Positions 25,464 to 33,114 of a stretch of DNA of 64,000 bases are shown here, in pieces. Each line of letters starts with the position of its first letter. Positions within the stretch are counted from its first letter, which is position 1. The stretch comes from Azorhizobium sp943371865 (GTDB taxonomy: Bacteria; Pseudomonadota; Alphaproteobacteria; Rhizobiales; Xanthobacteraceae): positions 1 through 64,000 of the forward strand of contig NZ_CALRWL010000031.1 in assembly GCF_943371865.1 (NCBI RefSeq). The letters run 5' to 3'. The notes beneath the pieces are model-generated. The model made no database searches, was not told the origin of the DNA, and worked only from the letters and a program-made list of their open reading frames with translations. The translations under genes and the position numbers were made by a program.

Positions 25464-26045
25464 TTAGGCGTCGCGCGGCGGCTGGGGCGCGAGGGCGCCC
25501 CGCAACACCGCGTGTGCCTGGGCGTCGGTCAAATGACCCGCCGCGGCCAGCGTGGCGGCGCCATGGGCCAGGGCCCAGATCGCCAGGATGCGGTCATCGG
25601 ACACCGCGATCCCGCCCGCGGCTTGGCGTGCCGCGTCCACCAGCACCTGAAACGAACGCCCCGCTTCCGGCACTTTCGCGCCGTCGGGCCGGCAGATGGC
25701 GAACATCGCCCCATAGAGGCCGGGCTCGCGCCGGGCGAAGGCCAGATAGGCATCGCCCACCCGTCCGAACGCCGTGGCGGCGTCCGGCTTGCCACCATCG
25801 AACGCCTGCTCCAGATCCTGGGCAAACAGCGCAAACCCGCGCTCCGCCAGCGCCGCCAGCAAGGCGTCCCGGTCCTTGAAATGGCGATAGGGCGCCGATG
25901 CGGAGACGCCCGCGCGGCGGGAGGCTTCCGCCAGGGTGAATCCCGCCGGCCCCTGGGTCGCCACCAGGTCGCGGGCGGCATCCAGAAGCGCATCCTTGAG
26001 ATTGCCGTGGTGATAGCCCCGGCGGGCGGGTGAGGGCTCCGTCAT
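25464..26045 (-). CDS. TetR/AcrR-family transcriptional regulator
   Basis: 193 residues. N-terminal TetR helix-turn-helix at residues 8-60: RGYHHGNLKDALLDAARDLV, FTLAEASRRAGVSASAPYRHF. The C-terminal ligand domain contains FARREPGLYGAMFAI, as in WHG-type TetR regulators. It diverges from the polysaccharide deacetylase gene with 120 bases between, so it may control that gene or itself; no obvious palindrome was found there. Confidence 0.88.
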   Translation of the reverse strand: MTEPSPARRGYHHGNLKDALLDAARDLVATQGPAGFTLAEASRRAGVSASAPYRHFKDRDALLAALAERGFALFAQDLEQAFDGGKPDAATAFGRVGDAYLAFARREPGLYGAMFAICRPDGAKVPEAGRSFQVLVDAARQAAGGIAVSDDRILAIWALAHGAATLAAAGHLTDAQAHAVLRGALAPQPPRDA

Positions 26046-26165
26046 GGTGCTGGCATAACCCACAAAGGCATCGCCTCACAAATCCCTGCGGCACACCGAT
26101 GCTGGCCATGGGGAAACTGCGCAATCCGCTTGCCGCGCCCGCGCCGCCGTGCCACTTGCGCGGCC

Positions 26166-27149
26166 ATGATCCGTTTGCTCCGCACCATCGCCTGTGCCCT
26201 GGCCGCTCCCGCGCTCCTGCTGGCGGGTGCTGTTGCCCCTGCGCCGGTCCAGGCCGCCTCCGCCTGCTATGCGCCGGAGGTGCTGAAGGCGGTGCCCGGC
26301 GAAGAGAAGGTGCGGCCGCACACCAGCACCGGCGCCACCCTCACCGACCGCCTCCTGCCCGCGCCGAAGCCGGTGCCCGCCCCGCTCGCCGGCTCCATCC
26401 GGCGGGTGGACCTGCCGCCGGGGGTGAAGCTGGTGGCCCTCACCTTCGACCTGTGCGAGGCCTCCAGCGAGGTCTCCGGCTATGACGGCGCCTTGGTGGA
26501 TTATCTGCGGGCACAAGGGGTGGAGGCCACCTTCTTCGCCGGCGGGAAATGGATGATCAGCCACCCCGAGCGCGCCTCGCAGCTGATCGGCGACGCCAGG
26601 TTCGAAGTCGGCAACCACACCTGGTCCCACGCCAATATGAGCGTGACCACCGACGGCGCCCTGCAGCGCCAGGTGGACGATGCGGACATCGCCTTCGCCA
26701 CCCGTCGCGCCGCCGCCCAGGGGGCCGGCTGCAATGTGAGCCAGGTGCCCGAGCGCACCGGCCTGTTCCGCTTTCCCTATGGCTCGTGCAACGCCCAGTC
26801 CATGAGCTATGTGAACGAGACCGGCCATCTGGCCATCCAATGGGATGTGGATTCCGGGGATCCGGCGTTTCTCGGCGCCAAGGTCATGGCCGAGACCATG
26901 CTGCGCATGATCAAGCCCGGCTCCATCGTGCTGATGCACGCCAATGGCCGCGGCAAGCACACCGCCGAAGCCCTGCACATCCTGATCCCGGCCCTGCGGG
27001 CCAAAGGCTATCGCTTCGTCACCGTCACCGACCTGCTGGCGGCGGGAACGCCGGTGATCGCCCCCACCTGCTATTCCGAGCGCCCCGGCGACACCAAGGT
27101 CTATGACGATGCCGCCCGTGCCGGGCGCCGCATCCTGCCTGTGCAATAA
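26166..27149 (+). CDS. Secreted polysaccharide deacetylase (NodB homology domain)
   Basis: 327 residues with a signal peptide ending near PAPVQA-A. The NodB domain holds VALTFDLCEASSEVSGYDGAL, where the usual TFDD is TFDLCE, keeping one Asp at the metal/catalytic site. Further parts are NHTWSHANMS (HxxxH zinc ligands), FRFPYGSCN and LMHANGRGKHT. It would remove acetyl groups from cell-wall or exopolysaccharide sugars in the periplasm. The altered first motif is shared by a subgroup of bacterial deacetylases. The amidase gene follows after 25 bases. Confidence 0.87.
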   Translation: MIRLLRTIACALAAPALLLAGAVAPAPVQAASACYAPEVLKAVPGEEKVRPHTSTGATLTDRLLPAPKPVPAPLAGSIRRVDLPPGVKLVALTFDLCEASSEVSGYDGALVDYLRAQGVEATFFAGGKWMISHPERASQLIGDARFEVGNHTWSHANMSVTTDGALQRQVDDADIAFATRRAAAQGAGCNVSQVPERTGLFRFPYGSCNAQSMSYVNETGHLAIQWDVDSGDPAFLGAKVMAETMLRMIKPGSIVLMHANGRGKHTAEALHILIPALRAKGYRFVTVTDLLAAGTPVIAPTCYSERPGDTKVYDDAARAGRRILPVQ

Positions 27150-27174
27150 GCGACAACCACCGAAGGCCACCCCC

Positions 27175-28425
27175 ATGCTTCTTGCCCGTGACCTGTTCGA
27201 AGACCTGCGCGCCGAGCGCCTGACCCCGCGCGACGTGGTGGACCTCTGCGCCTTGGCAATCGCCGCCCAGGAAGCCGATGTGCGCGCCTTCGTCGCTTTG
27301 GACCTGGAAGCCGCCCGCGCCGCCGCCACGCCCGAGCGCGCGGGCGCACCGCTGGCCGGCCTTCCCGTGGGCATCAAGGACATCATCGACACCGCCGATT
27401 TCCCCACCGGCTACGGCTCGCCGGCCTATGCGGACTATCAGCCGCGCGCCGACGCGCCGGTGGTGCGCCAGGTGAAGCGGGCCGGCGGGCTGGTGCTGGG
27501 CAAGACCGTGACCACTGAATTTGCCTTCATGCAGCCCGGCCCCACCCGCAACCCGCGCCGGCTCTCCCATACGCCCGGCGGCTCCTCGTCCGGCTCGGCG
27601 GCGGCGGTGGCGGCGGGCATGCTGCCGCTGGCCATCGGCACCCAGACCGGCGGCTCGGTGCTGCGGCCGGCGTCCTTCTGCGGTGTTGCCGGCTACAAGC
27701 CCACCTTCCGCATTCTGCCCACCGTGGGCATGAAGACGTTTTCCTGGCATCTGGACACGTTGGGCCTGTTCGGCGCCCGGGTGGTGGACGTGGCCTTCGC
27801 CGCCGCCGCCATCACCGGACGCGATCTCGATTTGGCGAACGCCGAAATCGCGCCGCCGCGCTTCGCCCTGGTGCGCACCGCCTGGGCCGACCAGGCGGAT
27901 GCGGGCGCCCATGCGGCGCTGGAGGCCGCCGCCCGCGCCGCCGCCGCCGCGGGCGCCGATGTGCGCGAGATCGACCTGCCGGCGGAAGTGGAAGCCGCCC
28001 ACATGGCCCATCCTCTGATCCAGGACTTCGAGGGCGCGCTGGCCCTGGCGGACGAATATGACCGCGGGGTGCTGTCGCCCCTGCTGAGCGCGCACCTGGC
28101 CGCCTCCGCCGAGATCACGCCCGATGCCTATGACGCCGCCCGCCGCACCGCCAAGCGCGGACGCCAGCGGCTGGGGGATCTGTTCGCCGAGTTCGACGGC
28201 CTCCTCACCTTCGCCGCCCCCGGCGAGGCACCGCACGGCCATGGCAGCACCGGCTCGCCGGTGTTCAACCGGCTGTGGACGCTCATGGGCAGCCCCTGCG
28301 TGTCCGTGCCCGGCCTCACCGGCCCCACCGGCCTGCCCATCGGCATCCAGGTGGTGGGTCGCTTCGGTCGCGACCACCGCACCCTGGCCGCCGCCGCCTT
28401 CCTGGAGCGGGCATTGGCCGGCTGA
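27175..28425 (+). CDS. Amidase-signature-family amidase
   Basis: 416-residue Ser-cisSer-Lys amidase. The triad is Lys68 (GIKDIID), Ser137 (TPGGSSSGSAAAVAAG) and Ser161 (TQTGGSVLRPASFCGVAGYKP), with the canonical 69/24 residue spacing. GAAGG precedes the ATG. It shares direction and close spacing with the deacetylase gene. Amide substrate unknown; GatA is excluded because the typical GatA N- and C-terminal segments and gatB/C neighbours are missing. Confidence 0.9.
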   Translation: MLLARDLFEDLRAERLTPRDVVDLCALAIAAQEADVRAFVALDLEAARAAATPERAGAPLAGLPVGIKDIIDTADFPTGYGSPAYADYQPRADAPVVRQVKRAGGLVLGKTVTTEFAFMQPGPTRNPRRLSHTPGGSSSGSAAAVAAGMLPLAIGTQTGGSVLRPASFCGVAGYKPTFRILPTVGMKTFSWHLDTLGLFGARVVDVAFAAAAITGRDLDLANAEIAPPRFALVRTAWADQADAGAHAALEAAARAAAAAGADVREIDLPAEVEAAHMAHPLIQDFEGALALADEYDRGVLSPLLSAHLAASAEITPDAYDAARRTAKRGRQRLGDLFAEFDGLLTFAAPGEAPHGHGSTGSPVFNRLWTLMGSPCVSVPGLTGPTGLPIGIQVVGRFGRDHRTLAAAAFLERALAG

Positions 28426-28750
28426 ACGCCCGGACGTGAACCCGCCCACCAGAGCATGGCGGCACGTCGCCAATGCTGCATCGCGTTCAAGAAATGAGCG
28501 CAATGCAGCAACAATACTTGTTTTTATTTCCGTATGACTTTGCTAAGAGTCGCCCTGGGAGGTCGTCCAGAGGAAGACTTGAGGCGGGAACCAGACTGAA
28601 ACCGAGATCCGCAACCGCATGCGGACAGCGCGCACGAGACCGCACCTCGAGCAGCGCGACGCGCGGTGGAGGATTAAGGGCAGTCCCCAAGCTCAAGCCA
28701 CTTTCGCGCCAGAAGATATAATAAAGGTGCGCGAAGAAGGACCGACCAGC
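28426..28750 (+). ncRNA. Gene-free region, candidate small RNA or leader ending at the terminator
   Basis: No credible protein gene. A promoter-like pair, TTGTTT (28518-28523) and GCTAAG (28542-28547), is followed by about 200 bases and then a very strong intrinsic terminator at 28751-28791, well after the amidase stop. The region contains several small inverted segments (for example CGCATGCG) but I could not match it to 6S, SRP, RNase P or tmRNA. It may be an unannotated small RNA, or just a long amidase 3' untranslated region. Confidence 0.3.
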
Positions 28751-28791
28751 GCGGCGTCGGAGAGCACGGCTCTCCGACGCCGTCGCTTTTT
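28751..28791 (+). terminator. Strong rho-independent terminator
   Basis: Stem GCGTCGGAGAGC / GCTCTCCGACGC with loop ACG, 12 perfect pairs that extend by three more (one G-U), followed by CGTCGCTTTTT. The T-run places it on the + strand, ending either the deacetylase-amidase transcript or a small RNA between 28.5 and 28.75 kb. Confidence 0.85.
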
Positions 28792-28993
28792 CTTACGCCT
28801 CGCTTGTTCCAACCTTCGCTTTTCCGGGCCTAAGCGCACCCCCGTGAGGCGGACGGCGAGAGCGCGGTGCGACTGACGCGGGCGCGGCATGCGGAGCAGA
28901 CAGCTACCAGCGCGGACGCCAACCCATGTATAGTCCCGTCGGGAAGCGCGTTGGGGCCGAGACAGTCAGCCCGGCGATCTTGTGGGGGATTTC

Positions 28994-30994
28994 ATGCGTC
29001 GTCGGGACTTTCTCTTTGGGGCCGGTGCCATCGGCCTTTCGGCGCCGCTTGCCGCCCGCGCCGCGTTTGCGCAGGGGGCGCCCGCCGGTCGGCCTCCGGC
29101 AGACACCGTGGTCGCGCGCATCGCCATCTATCCCGCCCTGGGAATCTGCCGCGTCGGCAGCAGCCCCGACTTCTTCTACGCCCCGGAAGTGCCCGGCCTG
29201 CCGGCCGTGGCGGACGGGCGCTACAAGGATGGGCACGATCACATCCGCAAGCAGGCGCAGCGCTTCCGCATCTATGGCTTCAATGCTGCCGGCGAGGTCC
29301 TCGGCGAGGTGACCGCGGGCGCGGCCAAGATCGAGTGGTCGGTCCATGTGGCCAACACCAAGGCCGCCTGGTACGGCTTCAACAATCCGCTGGATAATGG
29401 CGAACTGGCCCCGGGCTTGCCGGGCCAATTGCGCAATCAGGGCATCACCGCTGCCAAGGACCGCGCGGAGATGCTGGTGATCGACGCCGGTGTGCACCGC
29501 ATTTCCGGCACCGGCGTCAATGCCAAGGGCCTCGACCCCGCCCATGCCATGGTGGGCCGGTTCTGGAAGCGCCATGAGGTGACGCTGGCGGCGCTGGGCA
29601 CCGACGAGGCCGGCCGGCTCATCGTCTTTCCCGGCAACGGGGTGGCCCAGTCGGCCTATCCCAACAATCCCATCACCAATTTCTCCGACAATGACGGCTG
29701 GTACGACGACTGGTGCGATGGCCCGGTGGAGGCCAAGGTCACGCTGGGCGACGGCCGCACGCTGGTGGCGGAAAATGCCTGGGTGGCCTGCTGCGGCCCG
29801 GATTTCGCCCCCGAGATTCCGCCCTTCATCACGCTGTATGACGTGATGACCGATACCGCCATCGCCGGCGGCTGGGCCACCCCGCCCAAGCCGCCCTATT
29901 CGTTCCGGCGCGACATCTATCCCTTCTTCCGTCGGCTGGCGCTGACGGAATGGGTGGCCGCTGCGGCGGCGCTCAGCCGGCAATATGTGGATGTGGGCGA
30001 TCTGAACGATCCGGCCTATATCGCCCGGCTCGCCGATCCCTCCCCCGCCAATCGCGCACTGCGCGAGAAGGTCCTGTCCGCGCTGCGCGATCCGGCCAAG
30101 GACCCGATCACCGACCCGAGCCAGGTGCACAAGCTGCCGTTCATGCCGGGCGACGGCATCAATTATTCCGCCTCGCCTCTGCGCTGGTTCCGCATCCCGG
30201 AGCGGCAATATGCCATTCTGCGGGCCTGGGCGGAGGGCGCGTTCGTCGCCGACCTTGATCCCACCGTTGCTGACCCCGCGATCACCTTCGCCGACATTCC
30301 CCTCGCCCAGCAGCCGGAGGCCCTCACCCGCGCGGCACTGGAGCCGTGCTCGGGCGGCGCGTTCCATCCCGGCGTGGAACTCACCTGGACTTTGCGCCAC
30401 CCGCAATTGTATCGCGGCGCCTACCGCATCCGCAAAGCCGAGAACCGCGACCCCACCTTGCTCCAGGACCTGGGCCTGCTGCTGACGCCGGACAGGGCCT
30501 TCGGCGGCATGGGCCGCACCCCGCCCGCGGTGGCCCCGCAGATGCCCGGCGATCTCACCCGCTGGATGGGCCTGCCGTGGCAATGCGATGCCTTCAGCTG
30601 CCAGCACGTGGCATTCGCCAACGACTTCCCCGCCGCCGCCTGGTGGCCGGCGCTGCTGCCCATCGATGTGCTGCCGGAGATCAATTACAACGCCCTCATG
30701 GATCCCAATGTGGCGCCGGCCGACCGCCTGCGCTTCTTCGGCACGCGGGCGGCTTGGTCGCGGGGCAGCGCCGGCATCGGCTATCATGCCCAGGCCAGCT
30801 ATTCGGACGGGCTCAACCGCATGATCTATCTGTGGGAGCGCATGGGGTTCGTCGTCAGCCGGCCAGGGCCGCAAGATCCCGGGCGTCCCAAGGAGATCCC
30901 GGCCAAGCTGTTCGTGGAGATGGATCGCGGCTCCATGGATCTGGTCCTGAACACCCCGCCCTTCCCCGGCATCATTCCGCCGCCGAAGCGCTGA
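28994..30994 (+). CDS. lodA: LodA-like CTQ-dependent amino-acid oxidase with a Tat-type signal
   Basis: 666-residue quinoprotein of the LodA/GoxA family (L-lysine epsilon-oxidase, glycine oxidase), which oxidises amino acids and releases H2O2 using a cysteine tryptophylquinone made from its own residues. Family marks are RIAIYPALGICRVGSSPDFF near residue 40, EWSVHVANTKAAWY, EPCSGGAFHPGVELTW with Cys452, and LTRWMGLPWQCDAFSC with Trp529. Cys452 and Trp529 are my candidates for the quinone pair. The N-terminus MRRRDFLFGAGAIGLSAPLAARAAFAQ looks like a Tat signal, unlike the classic LodA. ATG 28994 follows GGGGGA by six bases and is preferred to the upstream GTG. lodB follows after 5 bases. Confidence 0.87.
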   Translation: MRRRDFLFGAGAIGLSAPLAARAAFAQGAPAGRPPADTVVARIAIYPALGICRVGSSPDFFYAPEVPGLPAVADGRYKDGHDHIRKQAQRFRIYGFNAAGEVLGEVTAGAAKIEWSVHVANTKAAWYGFNNPLDNGELAPGLPGQLRNQGITAAKDRAEMLVIDAGVHRISGTGVNAKGLDPAHAMVGRFWKRHEVTLAALGTDEAGRLIVFPGNGVAQSAYPNNPITNFSDNDGWYDDWCDGPVEAKVTLGDGRTLVAENAWVACCGPDFAPEIPPFITLYDVMTDTAIAGGWATPPKPPYSFRRDIYPFFRRLALTEWVAAAAALSRQYVDVGDLNDPAYIARLADPSPANRALREKVLSALRDPAKDPITDPSQVHKLPFMPGDGINYSASPLRWFRIPERQYAILRAWAEGAFVADLDPTVADPAITFADIPLAQQPEALTRAALEPCSGGAFHPGVELTWTLRHPQLYRGAYRIRKAENRDPTLLQDLGLLLTPDRAFGGMGRTPPAVAPQMPGDLTRWMGLPWQCDAFSCQHVAFANDFPAAAWWPALLPIDVLPEINYNALMDPNVAPADRLRFFGTRAAWSRGSAGIGYHAQASYSDGLNRMIYLWERMGFVVSRPGPQDPGRPKEIPAKLFVEMDRGSMDLVLNTPPFPGIIPPPKR

Positions 30995-30999
30995 CGCCG

Positions 31000-32094
31000 G
31001 TGCCGGACGTGGTACTGGCCATCGCCGGCGCAGGCATGGCCGGCGCCGCCGCGGCCCTGACCGCACTGCACGCCGGCCTCACCCCCCAGCTCATCGGGCC
31101 GCGCCCACAGGCGGAGGAGCGGCCGGGCGACTCGCTGTCGGTGGCGGCCAGCGGCTCGATCGAGCGCCTGGGGCTCGGCGACCTGCTCACCTGCGGGCCG
31201 CACCGCCACAACATCATCACCCATTCCGCCTGGGGCGCGCCGGTGCTGGCGCAGCGCCACGCCATGATGCATCCGGAAGGCGGCGGCCATGTGCTGGATC
31301 GCGCCGCCTTCGATCTCGCCCTCGACCGGCGCCTGGATGCCCGCGGCATTCGCAGGACCCCAGCGCAGGTGCAATCCGCCACCCGCACCAGTGACGGCCG
31401 CTGGCGCCTGGTCCTGTCGGATTCTGCCTGCGTGACCGCCGATTTTCTCCTCGACTGTACCGGCAGGCAGGCGCGGATCGCCCGCCACCTGAGCGCCGGC
31501 TTCCGCGCCGATCGGCTGGTGGCCGCCTGCTCGTTTCTGACCCGCAGCGATGCGGCGGTGGAGCCGACGCCGGCCACCCTCATCGAAGCCGCGCCCGACG
31601 GCTGGTGGTACGCCGCCCTGCTGCCCGACGAGCGGCTGTCGCTGTGCTATTTCTCCGACCCGGACCTGCTGCCGCGCGGGCTGGCGCGCGATCGCAAGAC
31701 GTGGCGCGCCATGGCCGCCGGCACCACTTATGTCAGCCGCTGGCTGGAGAGCGCGACGTTCGAGATCGCGGCCCCGCCGCGCCTCGCCAGTGCCGGCACC
31801 ACCTGGCTGGCCAGCGCCTGCGGCCCCGGCTGGGCGGCGGCGGGCGATGCGGCCTGCGCCTTCGATCCCTTGTCCTCTCACGGCATGGCCAGCGCGCTTT
31901 GGACCGGCGAGCGGGCCGCCACGGCCGCCATTGCCGCACACCGTGGCGATGACGACGCGCTGCGGGCCTATGGCGAGACCATTGCCGCCGCGGTGACGGA
32001 CTTCCTGGCGCAGCGCAGCCGCATCTATGGGGCCGAGCGCCGCTGGGGGCACCTGCCGTTCTGGCGGCGGCGGAGCGGCCGGATCGATCCATGA
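31000..32094 (+). CDS. lodB: LodB-like FAD-dependent maturase
   Basis: 364-residue flavoprotein of the halogenase/monooxygenase-like group. The FAD loop is GAGMAGAAAALTAL (about residues 10-23), with DSLSVAASGSIERLGL and DFLLDCTGR further on and a GDAACAFDPLSSHGMASAL C-terminal FAD motif. In the Marinomonas system LodB is needed to form the tryptophylquinone in LodA. It begins with GTG 5 bases after the lodA stop, the usual tight pairing. It has no signal peptide, so maturation would occur in the cytoplasm before Tat export of LodA. Confidence 0.85.
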   Translation: MPDVVLAIAGAGMAGAAAALTALHAGLTPQLIGPRPQAEERPGDSLSVAASGSIERLGLGDLLTCGPHRHNIITHSAWGAPVLAQRHAMMHPEGGGHVLDRAAFDLALDRRLDARGIRRTPAQVQSATRTSDGRWRLVLSDSACVTADFLLDCTGRQARIARHLSAGFRADRLVAACSFLTRSDAAVEPTPATLIEAAPDGWWYAALLPDERLSLCYFSDPDLLPRGLARDRKTWRAMAAGTTYVSRWLESATFEIAAPPRLASAGTTWLASACGPGWAAAGDAACAFDPLSSHGMASALWTGERAATAAIAAHRGDDDALRAYGETIAAAVTDFLAQRSRIYGAERRWGHLPFWRRRSGRIDP

Positions 32095-32393
32095 TCTGAG
32101 GCGCAGGCCTGTCCCATCGCCCGCGTGCGGCCATGAGGACGCCCGTGGCCGCTGCCGCGTCTTCCTGGCGAAAGGCTCTATAGGCGCCGCATGAGGTGCT
32201 CGCTGACGATTTGACAGCCCCAACACCACCCGGTTGTATTAGGCTAGGCGAGACGTTAAATCGGAATGCTGAGATGTAGCGGGCCTCTTGAGCCGGTCCG
32301 CAAAAGATAGTTTTTAGGGTTCGAACAGAAAGTTCTTGACGACAAGAAAAGCTGTCGGCTGGTGCCTGTACGATACTGCTGTGGGGGCGGAAT
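32095..32393 (+). promoter_or_regulatory. Intergenic region with a sigma-70-like promoter for the carbonic anhydrase gene
   Basis: TTGACA at 32211-32216 and TTGTAT at 32234-32239, with a 17-bp spacer, form a near-consensus promoter. Transcripts would have a leader of about 150 bases before the ATG at 32394. No gene or known riboswitch was recognised in the remainder. Confidence 0.5.
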
Positions 32394-33101
32394 ATGACAG
32401 AGAACTCTGACGATCATAGGCACGACGTCTCGAATGGAGCGGCGTGCCGGGACGTATCACACCTTGTCGAGGGGATCCGTCGGTTCAAGACGCGGTTTTA
32501 CGATGAAGCGCCCGGCCTGATGCAGCGGTTGGCCGAGAAGGGCCAATCGCCCGCGACCCTGATGATCTCGTGCTCCGATTCACGGGTCGACCCGGCCATC
32601 CTGTCGGGCGCCATGCCCGGTGAGTTGTTCGTGGTGCGCAACGTGGCCAATCTGGTCCCCGCCTATGCGCCCGATGACGGCCTGCACGGCACCGGCTCAG
32701 CCTTGGAATATGCGGTCCGCGATCTCGGCGTCGACCATATCGTCGTGCTGGGCCACGCCCATTGCGGAGGCATCAAGGCCATGCTCGCCACCGCAGGGGG
32801 TGAGCGCCCGCCGCGCGAGTTCGTCGGGCCTTGGGTGGAGATGGCGTTGGCGGCGAGCCGGCTGCATCTGCCGGATGGCGATGGCGACCAGCACATGTCG
32901 CTGGAGCATCTCAAGGTCGTGCCCTACCTCGCCGAGCGCGCCGCAATCCTGGGCTCCCTGGACAATCTGATGACCTATCCCTGGGTGCGCGAGCGCGTCG
33001 AGGCGGGATCGCTGCAACTGCACGGCTGGTGGTTCGATCTCGATAGCGGCGACCTGTGGGTCACCGACGCGCCGGGAACCCAGCTCATGCCCGTCATCTG
33101 A
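32394..33101 (+). CDS. Beta-class carbonic anhydrase
   Basis: 235-residue zinc enzyme interconverting CO2 and bicarbonate. Zinc ligands are Cys60 in ISCSDSRVDP, His121 and Cys124 in GHAHCGGI, with the Asp62-Arg64 dyad also present. GELFVVRNVANLVP and SALEYAVRDLGVDHIVVLGH are typical. A GGGGGCGG site lies before the ATG. The NCS2-permease gene follows after 13 bases, an arrangement suggesting one transcript. Confidence 0.94.
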   Translation: MTENSDDHRHDVSNGAACRDVSHLVEGIRRFKTRFYDEAPGLMQRLAEKGQSPATLMISCSDSRVDPAILSGAMPGELFVVRNVANLVPAYAPDDGLHGTGSALEYAVRDLGVDHIVVLGHAHCGGIKAMLATAGGERPPREFVGPWVEMALAASRLHLPDGDGDQHMSLEHLKVVPYLAERAAILGSLDNLMTYPWVRERVEAGSLQLHGWWFDLDSGDLWVTDAPGTQLMPVI

Positions 33102-33114
33102 ATCGGCGGCACCG

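Noticed and set aside
28426..28750. 82-codon protein frame in the candidate RNA region
   Set aside because: Arg/Ser-rich with no ribosome-binding site, unlike any protein; codon pattern not coding.
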